Shown piece by piece: positions 29,147 to 37,281 of a stretch of DNA of 64,000 nt. The translations under genes were made by a program, and so were the position numbers. A model generated the notes under the pieces. The model did not search any database, was not told the DNA's origin, and saw only the letters and a program-made list of their open reading frames with translations. The first letter of the stretch is position 1. Each line of letters begins with the position of its first letter. The stretch is from Arthrobacter gandavensis. Its GTDB lineage: Bacteria; Actinomycetota; Actinomycetes; Actinomycetales; Micrococcaceae. Where the stretch lies: contig NZ_VTFU01000001.1 in the NCBI RefSeq assembly GCF_009192735.1, forward strand, positions 1,200,806 through 1,264,805, in the 5' to 3' direction.

Positions 29147-30421
29147 TTAGAGGCCTACGGAGGCCAGGAGGTGGCCGACTTCGCCGCGGCCGAGTACGCG
29201 GATGCTGCCCTGGCGCTGGTCGTTCACGCGGATCGGACCCACCTGAGTGCGGACCAGGCGTTCGACCGGGTGCCCGACCGCGTCGAACAGGCGGCGGACA
29301 ATGCGGTTGCGGCCCGAGTGCAGGACAACCTCAACGAGGAGGTGACCCGGAGTGGAATCCACCAGCTTGAAGGAATCAACGCTGGCGAAGCCGTCCTCGA
29401 GTTCCATGCCTTCGCGCATCTGGGCGCCGACGCCATGTGCCATCGGCCCTCGGACCTGCACCAGGTAGGTCTTGGGAACCTCGTAGGACGGGTGCGTGAG
29501 GCGGTTGGCCAGCTCGCCGTCGTTGGTCAGCAGCAGCAGGCCCTCGGTGTTGGTGTCCAGGCGGCCGACGTGGAAGAGGCGCTCGTGCTTGTTGGTGCTC
29601 TTCAGGAAGTCGCTGATGCACGGACGGCCTTCGGGGTCGTCCATGGTGCAGACGACGCCGCTGGGCTTGTTGAAGACGTAGTACTTCAGGTTCTCGTCCA
29701 GCTGCAGCCGCATGCCGTCCACGTGGATGGCCACGTTCTGCGGATCAACGCGGACACCAACCTCGGTGACGACCTCGCCGTCGACCTCCACGCGGCCTTC
29801 ACGGATCATGTCCTCGCAGACGCGGCGCGATGCCACGCCGGCCTGGGCCATGACCTTCTGCAGGCGGATGCCCTCGGGGTCGTGGTGCTCGGAGATGGCG
29901 GGCTTGGCCGGACGGCGGGTGTTGGTCCGCTTGACGGCACCCAGGTTCTGGCCAAAGCGCTCGTTGCGGAACGCGCGGTCGCCGCTCTTGCGCTGGCCGG
30001 ACTGGGGTCCGCCGGTGCGGGATGCGCCACCCTTGGTGCCGTACGGTTTGGCTGACTTGGCGCCGGCCTTGTAGCCCTCGGGCTTGAACTGGCCGGCTCC
30101 CGGCTTGGACGCACCGGAGCCGGACGGCTTGCCGCCCTTGCCGTCGAAGGCACGCGAAGCGGCCGAGCGGAACTTCTCGGGACGGCTTTCGCCGGACTCG
30201 TCGCGGGGCTTGTAGCCGTTGGCGCGGAATTCTCCGGCGCTCATGCCGGCATCGCGGGCTCCGCCGGAACGGCCGGAGCGCGGGGCGCCGGCGCGGGGGC
30301 CGCCGGTGCGGGAGCCGGCAGGCTTGGAGCCCTTACCGAAGGACCTGCCGCCGGCTGCTCCCCCGCTGCTGCGCGGGTTGTTGCGGCCTGATCCGGATCC
30401 GGAGCGGGGTGCCTGTGTCAT
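29147..30421 (-). CDS. rluB: RsuA/RluB-family rRNA pseudouridine synthase with long basic N-terminal tail
   Basis: 424-residue protein. Residues 1-175 form a low-complexity region rich in Gly, Ser, Arg, Lys and Pro, with imperfect repeats around GxRxGGPRAGAPRSG and KPSGSGASKPG. The enzyme follows: S4 RNA-binding domain (IRLQKVMAQAGVASRRVCEDMI), catalytic motif GRLDTNTEGLLLLTNDG with the essential Asp, and the late motif HSGRNRIVRRLFDAVGH. It modifies 23S rRNA in related bacteria. The disordered tail is typical of actinobacterial RluB and probably binds RNA. Located between scpB and tyrA as in relatives. Confidence 0.92.
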   Translation of the reverse strand: MTQAPRSGSGSGRNNPRSSGGAAGGRSFGKGSKPAGSRTGGPRAGAPRSGRSGGARDAGMSAGEFRANGYKPRDESGESRPEKFRSAASRAFDGKGGKPSGSGASKPGAGQFKPEGYKAGAKSAKPYGTKGGASRTGGPQSGQRKSGDRAFRNERFGQNLGAVKRTNTRRPAKPAISEHHDPEGIRLQKVMAQAGVASRRVCEDMIREGRVEVDGEVVTEVGVRVDPQNVAIHVDGMRLQLDENLKYYVFNKPSGVVCTMDDPEGRPCISDFLKSTNKHERLFHVGRLDTNTEGLLLLTNDGELANRLTHPSYEVPKTYLVQVRGPMAHGVGAQMREGMELEDGFASVDSFKLVDSTPGHLLVEVVLHSGRNRIVRRLFDAVGHPVERLVRTQVGPIRVNDQRQGSIRVLGRGEVGHLLASVGL

Positions 30422-30444
30422 GAAAAATCCTTCGGGTGTAGCGG

Positions 30445-31089
30445 TTAGTAAGTAGTGTCTTCAAATTCAGCCAGGTTTTCCAGCCCGGGCAGGTGCGGTG
30501 CAAGCCGCGGAAGTTCGTTGAGGTCGCCAAGCCCGAGCCGTTCCAGGAAGTACGGGGTGGTCCGGTACATCATTGAACCCGTCTCGGCTTCCACACCGGC
30601 TTCGTCAATGAGTCCGCGCTGGACCAGGGTCCGGACGACGGAATCAACGTTGACGCCCCGGATGGCTGATACCCGCGCCCTGGAGACAGGTTGCCGGTAG
30701 GCAATCACCGCCAGGGTTTCCAGGGCCGCCTGAGTCAAACGTGAACTCTGGCCGCCCAGGACGAACTTCGAGACCACGGGTGCAAACTCGGCGCGGGAGT
30801 AGATCCGCCAGCCGCCGGCCACATCCCGCAGTTCAAAACCTCTTTTTGAAGTAAAACTACGTACTGTGCCACCGGGTCCTCCCCCAGTATAGCCGTCATA
30901 CTCGCGCTGCAGTTCCGTGAGGATACCCTCCACCTCCGCTGCCGGCACTTCCAGGACTGCGGCCAGTTCGGCCGCGGTGACCGGTTCATCAACCACCATG
31001 AGCACTGCCTCGACGGCTGCGCGGAGGTCCGGAGCATCCTCGGCCGGCTCCGGGGCTGGCTCAGGGTTAGTGGACGGGTTCGGCTGCAT
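30445..31089 (-). CDS. scpB: Segregation and condensation protein B
   Basis: 214-residue kleisin-associated protein of the SMC complex, two winged-helix domains. Diagnostic segments are DLRAAVEAVLMVVDEPVTAAELA, LTQAALETLAVIAYRQPVSRARVSAIRGVNVDSVVRTLVQRGLI and YRTTPYFLERLGL. ATG at 31089 with GGAGG upstream overlaps the scpA end by 23 bases. A 36-base stretch at about 30831-30866, encoding TVRSFTSKRGFE, is only about 31% GC and uses codons rare in the rest of the window (AGT, TTT, TCA, AAA, AGA), in a loop where homologs vary. The reading frame is intact. Confidence 0.93.
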   Translation of the reverse strand: MQPNPSTNPEPAPEPAEDAPDLRAAVEAVLMVVDEPVTAAELAAVLEVPAAEVEGILTELQREYDGYTGGGPGGTVRSFTSKRGFELRDVAGGWRIYSRAEFAPVVSKFVLGGQSSRLTQAALETLAVIAYRQPVSRARVSAIRGVNVDSVVRTLVQRGLIDEAGVEAETGSMMYRTTPYFLERLGLGDLNELPRLAPHLPGLENLAEFEDTTY

Positions 31090-32002
31090 GTTCCTCCAGG
31101 ATGATGGGATTGCCGGCGGCTTCCGTGGCGCCGCCGTTTTCCCGGCGTGCCGGCGGCGGCCATGCACCCGGCGCCGCAGCCCAGCTGATGAGCAGCTGTC
31201 CCAGCGGATCCGGCTGGTCAAAGGCCACGGCTCCGTCACGGAACAGCTCCAGCAGGGCCAGGAAGCGGGCCACCGCAACCGGGCCGCCGGCGTCGTGGAC
31301 CAGGGCGGTGAAGGTGAGTTCTCCGGCAGCCATCAGGCGGTCCGCCACAATGCCTGCCTGCTCCCGCACGCTCACTTTGGGTGTGTGCAGGTGGGCCAGC
31401 CCCACAGTGGTGGGCGCCGGTTCCCGGGGCGTGAGCGCCTTGGCCGCCATGGCCGCGAAGTCCTGGGAGCCGGTGCGCCAGATGAGGTCCGGAAGCATGG
31501 CTGCGAACTGAGGTTCGAGGGTGACCTGCCGGGGGAAGCGTTCGGCTTCCTCCTGCAGGCGCGAGTCGAGAATGGCGGCGATCTGCTTGAACGCCCGGTA
31601 CTGGAGAAGCCGCGCGAACAGCAGGTCCCTCGCCTCGAGCAGTGCCACGTCCTCCGGATCCTCGACGTCGCCGGCCGGGAGCAGCCGGGCGGCCTTCAGA
31701 TCCAGCAGGGTGGCGGCTATCACCAGGAATTCACTGGCTTCATCCAGTGCCCATGCCTGGCCGTCAGCACCAAGGTCCCGGATGTAACCGATGAAATCGT
31801 CGGTGACGGCCGCCAGGGCAATTTCGGTGATGTCGAGTTCGTGCTTGGAGATCAGCCCCAGCAGGACGTCGAACGGTCCGGTGAAGTTCTGCAGCTTGAC
31901 CCGGAAGCCGCGGACGGCCGGGCCGGACGACGGCTCGGCCGGCTCGCCTGGTTCGGTGCTGCCGGGCTCCGGGGCACCCGTTTCCGACTGGCCGCTATCC
32001 AC
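31067..32002 (-). CDS. scpA: Segregation and condensation protein A (kleisin)
   Basis: 311-residue kleisin. After an acidic, Pro/Gly-rich N-terminal tail comes the conserved VKLQNFTGPFDVLLGLISKHELDITEIALAAVTDDFIGYI and the helix SEFLVIAATLLDLKAARLLP. The C-terminal winged helix (TFTALVHDAGGPVAVARFLALLELFRDGAVAFDQ) binds the SMC head. It starts with GTG 5 bases after the parA stop. It acts with SMC and ScpB in chromosome compaction. The last residues lie in the overlap with scpB. Confidence 0.94.
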   Translation of the reverse strand: MDSGQSETGAPEPGSTEPGEPAEPSSGPAVRGFRVKLQNFTGPFDVLLGLISKHELDITEIALAAVTDDFIGYIRDLGADGQAWALDEASEFLVIAATLLDLKAARLLPAGDVEDPEDVALLEARDLLFARLLQYRAFKQIAAILDSRLQEEAERFPRQVTLEPQFAAMLPDLIWRTGSQDFAAMAAKALTPREPAPTTVGLAHLHTPKVSVREQAGIVADRLMAAGELTFTALVHDAGGPVAVARFLALLELFRDGAVAFDQPDPLGQLLISWAAAPGAWPPPARRENGGATEAAGNPIILEEHAAEPVH

Positions 32003-32007
32003 CAGCG

Positions 32008-32907
32008 TTAGGGGGCACCGCCGCGGGAAATCAATTCCTTGGCCAGGCGGCGGTAAGAATCTGCCCCCGGGTGGGTGCCCGCATAGGTGGTGATCGGCTC
32101 GGCGGCAACCGTGGCGTCGGCGAACTTGATGGTGCGCTTGATGACGGTCTCGAAGACCTTGTCCCCGAATGCTTCCACGAGGCGTGAGATGACTTCGCGG
32201 CTGTGGAGGGTCCGTGCGTCGTACATGGTGGCCAGCACGCCGTCGATCTGCAGGCCCGGGTTCAGGCGGTCCTGGACCTTTTCGATGGTCTCCACCAGCA
32301 GCGCCACGGCACGCAGGGCAAAGAACTCGCAGATGAGCGGAATGATCACGCCGTGCGCTGCGGTCAGCGCATTGACGGTCAGCAGCCCCAGGGACGGCTG
32401 GCAGTCGATGAGGATGACGTCGTATTCGTCCGACACTTTGCGCAGTGCGCGTTCCAGGACCTGCTCGCGGGCAACTTCGTTGACCAGCTGCACTTCGGCG
32501 GCGGAAAGGTCGATGTTGGCTGGCAAAAGGTCGATATTCTCGATGCCTGTTTCATGGATGGCCTCGCGGATGTCCACCTTGCGGTCCATCAGCACGTTGT
32601 ACACGGTGAGGTCCAGCTCATGCGGATTGGTGCCCAGGCCTGCGGACAGGGCTCCCTGCGGGTCGAAGTCCACAAGGAGAACCTTGCGGCCGGCCTCAGC
32701 CAGTGCGGCGCCGAGGTTGATGGTGGACGTGGTCTTACCCACGCCACCCTTCTGGTTCACCATGGCGATAATCCTGGCGGGACCGTGGGAACTGAGCACC
32801 GGAGGTTCGGGGAAATCCGTCAGCGGGCGTCCGGTCGGCCCCATCACGGAATCGGCTGCGTCCTGTGTTGCGTCCTGCAGAGTTGTTGAACTCTGATCGC
32901 TGCTCAC
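32008..32907 (-). CDS. ParA/Soj-family ATPase (scpAB-linked)
   Basis: 299-residue deviant Walker A ATPase: IIAMVNQKGGVGKTTSTINLGAALA (signature KGGVGKT), LLVDFDPQGAL and DVILIDCQPSLGLLTVNAL. No partner parB follows; instead scpA and scpB do, as in Rv1708-Rv1710. So it is probably not the main chromosome ParA. The start is uncertain: GTG at 32907 (VSSDQSS) is used here, while GTG at 32919 and TTG at 32958 are in frame. It heads the operon running down to der. In many relatives xerD lies directly upstream; here xerD is about 20 kb away. Confidence 0.9.
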   Translation of the reverse strand: MSSDQSSTTLQDATQDAADSVMGPTGRPLTDFPEPPVLSSHGPARIIAMVNQKGGVGKTTSTINLGAALAEAGRKVLLVDFDPQGALSAGLGTNPHELDLTVYNVLMDRKVDIREAIHETGIENIDLLPANIDLSAAEVQLVNEVAREQVLERALRKVSDEYDVILIDCQPSLGLLTVNALTAAHGVIIPLICEFFALRAVALLVETIEKVQDRLNPGLQIDGVLATMYDARTLHSREVISRLVEAFGDKVFETVIKRTIKFADATVAAEPITTYAGTHPGADSYRRLAKELISRGGAP

Positions 32908-33103
32908 GTAATAATCCACGCTTCCGTCTCTAGCTGTCCTGCGGGCTGTCCCTGTCAAGATTACAGCCGTGCAACACCTATACCGCGAATCGGCGCCGCG
33001 GAGCGCCGCGAGCCTTGACTCTCAGCTAGAGGTCGAACCTTTCGGCGGCGGCATCCGGTGCCGCGGACGGCTTCCCCGTCAGATCGCAGCCCGGGAAACG
33101 CGA

Positions 33104-33137
33104 AAGGGCGCCCCGCAGTAACTGCGGGAGCGCCCTT
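33104..33137 (-). terminator. Terminator after the dicarboxylate transporter gene
   Basis: AAGGGCGC-CCCGCAG pairs with CTGCGGGAGCGCCCTT (one bulge) around a 3-base loop. On the minus strand CCCTTTCG follows. It lies 57 bases beyond the transporter stop codon, in the gap before parA. Confidence 0.65.
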
Positions 33138-33193
33138 CAACCTAGCGGAAGGAAAGCGGAGCAACAGCTCCGGGACCGACCCAGGCCGAAACC

Positions 33194-34573
33194 CTAGCGG
33201 GTTGCCGTGGCTGCCAGTTCGGGCTCGGCGGCGGGAGCCTCGGGCTCGGCGCTGGCGTCGTCCATGGTGGATTCATCGAACGGGCGTTCGCGGTTCAGCA
33301 CCGCATTGACCTGCTCCTTGTCGATTTCCTTGGTCCACGTACCGATCAGGACGGTGGCGACGGCGTTGCCGGTGAAGTTGGTCAGCGCACGAGCTTCGGA
33401 CATGAAGCGGTCGATGCCGACGATCAGGCCGACACCCTCCACCAGGTCCGGGCGGTGCGACTGCAGGCCGCCGGCAAGCGTTGCCAGGCCTGCACCCGTG
33501 ACACCGGCGGCGCCCTTGGAAGCAATGATCATGAAGACCAGCAGCGAGATCTGCTCGCCAAGCTCCAGCGGCATGTTCATGGCCGAGGCCACGAACAGCG
33601 CGGACATGGTGAGGTAGATGGCGGTGCCGTCGAGGTTGAACGAGTAACCCGTGGGCACGGTAACGCCCACCACGGGCTTGGACACGCCCAGGTGCTCCAT
33701 CTTCGCGATCAGGCGCGGCAGGGCAACCTCGGAGGATGAGGTGGAGAAGATCAGGAGGTATTCCCGGCCCAGGTAGCGCATGAGCTTGAAGATGTTCACG
33801 CCGGTGCACAGTTTGAGCACTCCGCCCAGGATGACGGCGATGAACAGCGCGCAGGTGATGTAGAAGGCGATCATCAGCACGGCCATGCTCTTGATGGCCT
33901 CCACGCCGGTTTCGCCAACGACGGCGGCAATGGCGCCGAAAGCGCCAATGGGCGCCAGCCACATGATCATGCCCAGGATGCGGAAGACCAGCTTCTGGAT
34001 CTGCCCGATGAGGGTGAGGATCGGGGCCCCGGTGGAGCCCATCTTCTGCAGCGCGAATCCGACCAGCAGGGCCACGAAGAGGGTCTGCAGGATGCTCTCG
34101 CCCGTCAGCGAGGCCAGCAGCGTGGTGGGGATGATGCTGAGGAGGAAGCCTGCCATGCCCTCAGCGTCCTCGGCTACCTTCGGAGCGTCTCCGGCGCCGG
34201 CGGCAATGTTCAGGCCCTCTCCCGGGTGGATCAGGTTTCCGACAACGAGGCCGATGGCCAGCGCGAAGGTGGACATGAGGATGAAGTAGCCAAGGGCCAG
34301 CCCGCCGACCTTGCCCACCGTTGCTGCTTTGGCGATCGAGCCGATGCCGAGGACAATTGTGCAGAAGATGACCGGTGCGATCATCATCTTGATCAATCCG
34401 ATGAACGCGGTGCCAATGGGCTTCAGTCCTTTGGCGAATTCAGGCTGCACCAGGCCCAGCGTGGCGCCAAGCACCACCGCGAGAATTACGGCAATGTACA
34501 AAAAGTGTGTTCTGTCCTTCTTGCGCGGGCTCTTCGGTGAGCCGGCGCCTCCGGGAAGGGTGGCAGATGCCAT
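33194..34573 (-). CDS. dctA: Dicarboxylate/amino acid:cation symporter (DctA/GltP family)
   Basis: 459-residue DAACS transporter with eight membrane helices and two re-entrant hairpins. Family motifs are the serine-rich hairpin FSTSSSEVALPRLI, NLDGTAIYLTMSALFVA, and helix 8 GLIVGIDRFMSEARALTNFTGNAVATVLIG, with the substrate- and cation-binding Asp/Arg/Asn. The C-terminal 30 residues are acidic and alanine-rich. It takes up C4-dicarboxylates or glutamate/aspartate. The divergent CitA/CitB-type two-component system suggests C4-dicarboxylate or citrate control, so dctA is a reasonable name; substrate is inferred. Confidence 0.88.
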   Translation of the reverse strand: MASATLPGGAGSPKSPRKKDRTHFLYIAVILAVVLGATLGLVQPEFAKGLKPIGTAFIGLIKMMIAPVIFCTIVLGIGSIAKAATVGKVGGLALGYFILMSTFALAIGLVVGNLIHPGEGLNIAAGAGDAPKVAEDAEGMAGFLLSIIPTTLLASLTGESILQTLFVALLVGFALQKMGSTGAPILTLIGQIQKLVFRILGMIMWLAPIGAFGAIAAVVGETGVEAIKSMAVLMIAFYITCALFIAVILGGVLKLCTGVNIFKLMRYLGREYLLIFSTSSSEVALPRLIAKMEHLGVSKPVVGVTVPTGYSFNLDGTAIYLTMSALFVASAMNMPLELGEQISLLVFMIIASKGAAGVTGAGLATLAGGLQSHRPDLVEGVGLIVGIDRFMSEARALTNFTGNAVATVLIGTWTKEIDKEQVNAVLNRERPFDESTMDDASAEPEAPAAEPELAATATR

Positions 34574-34762
34574 GTGTGCTGCTCCTAGGCTGGGTTCATT
34601 GCGTTCCTGGGCGGCACCGAGACTGCGGTTCTCCGCTTTTCGCGGAGCCGTACGTGAATCGCCGGGAACGGAAGTTCGTCGTATACATCGTCATCCGGCC
34701 CTGTGACGGCTGTCACGATTGTGGTCATACTGTTCTCAAGTGCGTGAGTAAAAAGGAAAAAA

Positions 34763-36499
34763 TTGCGGAAGTGGAGTCTGGCCAGCCGGCTGTTTTTGGG
34801 GCAACTGGCTTTTCTCGTCTGCCTGTCCCTGGGGCTCGCGCTGGCGCTTTACCATCAGGCTGAGCGGAACAGCTACGAGGAGAGCGCGGAGCGGATGCTC
34901 TCCGTCGCGGGAACCGTCGCCGCGGATCCCTTTGTGCTTGAGTCCACGACGGCCGCGGATCCGAGCAGTGTCCTGCAGCCGTTTGCACGGACCGTCATGG
35001 ATGCGGCCGACCTAGATTTCCTGACCATCATGGCTCCGGACCGGACCCGGTTCACGCACCGGAGCGACGACGCGATTGGCAAGGCTTATCTCGGGTCCGT
35101 GGACCAGGCGCTGGCCGGAGAGTCCTTGACCGAAACCTACGCCGGCACCCTGGGACCGTCGGTCCGGGCCGTCGTCCCCATTCTTGACGCGGAGGGAGAT
35201 GTGACCGCGCTCGTCGCAGCCGGCATCACTGTGGATCGGGTGGCGATCGCCCGCAACGCGGACCTGCCGGCCGTGTTCCTTTCAGTGCTGGGCGTGCTGC
35301 TGTGCGGAGCCCTCGCCTCCTACGTCCTGAGCCGCTATCTGCGGCGCACCACCCGGGACCGCCGGCCCGAAGAGCTGCTGGGCATGTTCACGTTTTACGA
35401 TTCCGCCCTGCATTCCGTGCGCGAAGGCCTGCTGCTCCTGAACAACGAGGGAAAACTCGTCCTCTACAACGATCAGGCGGCGGCCCTGCTCGGTTTGCCA
35501 CCCGACCACAGCGGCCAACTTACGGATGTCCGCTCCCTGGGGCTGCCGGGCCCGTTGGCCGACCTGCTGCACGGGGGCAGGAGCGCGGAGGACGAGTTTC
35601 ACTTCGCTCGGGACCGCATCCTGGTGGTGAACCAGTCCCCCGCCGTCGCTCCGCCGGTACGCGACGGCGGCGTTCGGCGCCGCAGGGACGGCCGCGGCAA
35701 ACGGACCGCTTCATTGCCCAAGCGCTTCGGCACGGTGACCACCCTGCGCGACCACACCGACATTGAAGCCATGACCGGAGAACTGCAGTCCATGCGCACC
35801 CTGACCGACGCCCTCCAGGCCCAGGCCCACGAACACGCCAACCGGCTCCACACCGTTGTGTCGCTGATTGAGCTGAACCGGCACGGCGAAGCACTGGAGT
35901 TTGCCACGCGCGATCTGGAGGAATCGCAGAGACTGGCCGACGACGTCGTCGCCTCCATCGGCGATCCGGCCCTGGCCGCACTGCTCACGGGGAAGTCCGC
36001 GCAGGCCCGGGAACGCGCCATTCGACTGACCGTTGATCTTGCGGACGCCGGCTCAGAAGTTCCCCTGGGTCTGGATTCGCGGGACCTGGTGACCATCGCC
36101 GGCAATCTGATCGATAACGCCTTTGACGCCGTCCAGGGAATTCCCGATCCGGCGGTCCAGACCCGGTTTGCCCTGGATGACAACGATGACCGTGCGTGGT
36201 TCAGCATCACGGTCCAGGACAACGGCCCGGGCATTCCGGAACTGGATGCCGGGAAGATCTTTGACCAGGGGTTCAGCACCAAGGACCCGAAGGTGCTGCT
36301 GCCCTCCGGCACCGGCGCGACCGGCCGCGGCATTGGCCTGCCGCTCGTGCGCCAGGCGGTGCTGCGGCTGGGCGGAACACTGCAGGTGGATCCCGGCGGC
36401 ACCGCCGGGTGCGGCGCGCGGTTCATCGTCCGGCTTCCCCTGCCCCGCCTGAACGTGCTCACCGCCGCACCCTCAGGCACGGGAACGGAGCAGCGGTGA
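34763..36499 (+). CDS. CitA/DcuS-type sensor histidine kinase
   Basis: 578-residue membrane sensor. An N-terminal membrane helix (about 7-30), an extracytoplasmic PAS-type ligand domain (about 31-170) and a second helix (about 170-190) precede a cytoplasmic PAS domain (LLLLNNEGKLVLYNDQAAALLGL). The phosphoacceptor region is AQAHEHANRLHTVVSLIEL with His356, the HExxNxLH form of CitA/DcuS kinases. The ATPase domain shows NLIDNAFDAV and DNGPGIPE. An arginine-rich insert (RRRRDGRGKR, about 310-320) sits before the H-box. It starts with TTG preceded by AAGGA. It overlaps the regulator gene by GTGA and is divergent from dctA. Confidence 0.9.
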   Translation: MRKWSLASRLFLGQLAFLVCLSLGLALALYHQAERNSYEESAERMLSVAGTVAADPFVLESTTAADPSSVLQPFARTVMDAADLDFLTIMAPDRTRFTHRSDDAIGKAYLGSVDQALAGESLTETYAGTLGPSVRAVVPILDAEGDVTALVAAGITVDRVAIARNADLPAVFLSVLGVLLCGALASYVLSRYLRRTTRDRRPEELLGMFTFYDSALHSVREGLLLLNNEGKLVLYNDQAAALLGLPPDHSGQLTDVRSLGLPGPLADLLHGGRSAEDEFHFARDRILVVNQSPAVAPPVRDGGVRRRRDGRGKRTASLPKRFGTVTTLRDHTDIEAMTGELQSMRTLTDALQAQAHEHANRLHTVVSLIELNRHGEALEFATRDLEESQRLADDVVASIGDPALAALLTGKSAQARERAIRLTVDLADAGSEVPLGLDSRDLVTIAGNLIDNAFDAVQGIPDPAVQTRFALDDNDDRAWFSITVQDNGPGIPELDAGKIFDQGFSTKDPKVLLPSGTGATGRGIGLPLVRQAVLRLGGTLQVDPGGTAGCGARFIVRLPLPRLNVLTAAPSGTGTEQR

Positions 36500-37263
36500 A
36501 CACCGAGCGCAACATCACCGTCCTCGTGGTGGAGGATGATCCGATTGTCGCCGAAGCCCATGCCGAATACGTGCGGCGCTCCAGCGGGTATGCCCTGGCC
36601 GGAGTCGTGAACTCCGGCACCGACGCGATCACCTTCCTCAATGCTTCCGCCACGCCTGGACCTGATGCCGGGACCACCGCCGGCCGCCCCGCGGCCGGCC
36701 CTGCCGGCCGCCCTGCGGCGGGACCGGCGGTTGACCTGATCCTGCTGGACATGAACCTGCCGGATCTGCACGGGCTCGATGTGCTCAGGCGCATCCGGGG
36801 CGCCGGCGTCCCGGCGGATGTCATTGCCATTACAGCGGTGCGCGATCTCGCCGTCGTCCGCAGTGCCATGTCCGCAGGCATAGCGCAGTATCTGATCAAG
36901 CCGTTCACCTATTCGGCCTTCAGCGCCAAGCTCGCCGCCTACCGTGAATACCACCTGAATCTTGCCGGCCAGGGAAGCTCCGCGACCCAGTCGGAGGTGG
37001 ACCGCGCCCTGGCCGCCCTGCGCCCCAATGTTCCTGCTGTGTTGCCCAAGGGGCTGTCCCCCGACACCCTGAAAGCCGTTTCGGAGCTGCTGAAGACCGC
37101 TTCATCGCCGATGTCCGCCAGCGAGGTCTCGGCGGCGCTGACCATGTCCCGGATTACGGTCCGGCGGTATCTGGAGCATCTGGGCAACCAGCGCGCCGTG
37201 CTTCGGACTCCCCGGTACGGAACGCGCGGCCGGCCGGAGCTGGAATACAGCTGGCGGCGGTGA
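36496..37263 (+). CDS. CitB/DcuR-type response regulator with a repeat insert in the receiver
   Basis: 255-residue regulator. The receiver starts VLVVEDDPIVAEAHAEYVRR; the phosphorylated Asp is Asp85 in LLDMNLPDLHGLDVLRRIR, and the Lys is in YLIKPFTYSAF. The C-terminal winged helix (SASEVSAALTMSRITVRRYLEHL) is of the CitB/DcuR class. Between helix 2 and strand 3 (about 54-80) lies an extra Ala/Gly/Pro segment containing the tandem repeat GRPAAGPA twice, unusual for a compact receiver. GTG start overlaps the kinase stop. It probably controls the divergent dctA gene in response to C4-dicarboxylates or citrate. Confidence 0.9.
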   Translation: MNTERNITVLVVEDDPIVAEAHAEYVRRSSGYALAGVVNSGTDAITFLNASATPGPDAGTTAGRPAAGPAGRPAAGPAVDLILLDMNLPDLHGLDVLRRIRGAGVPADVIAITAVRDLAVVRSAMSAGIAQYLIKPFTYSAFSAKLAAYREYHLNLAGQGSSATQSEVDRALAALRPNVPAVLPKGLSPDTLKAVSELLKTASSPMSASEVSAALTMSRITVRRYLEHLGNQRAVLRTPRYGTRGRPELEYSWRR

Positions 37264-37281
37264 CCCGCTCATGCCGGCCAA

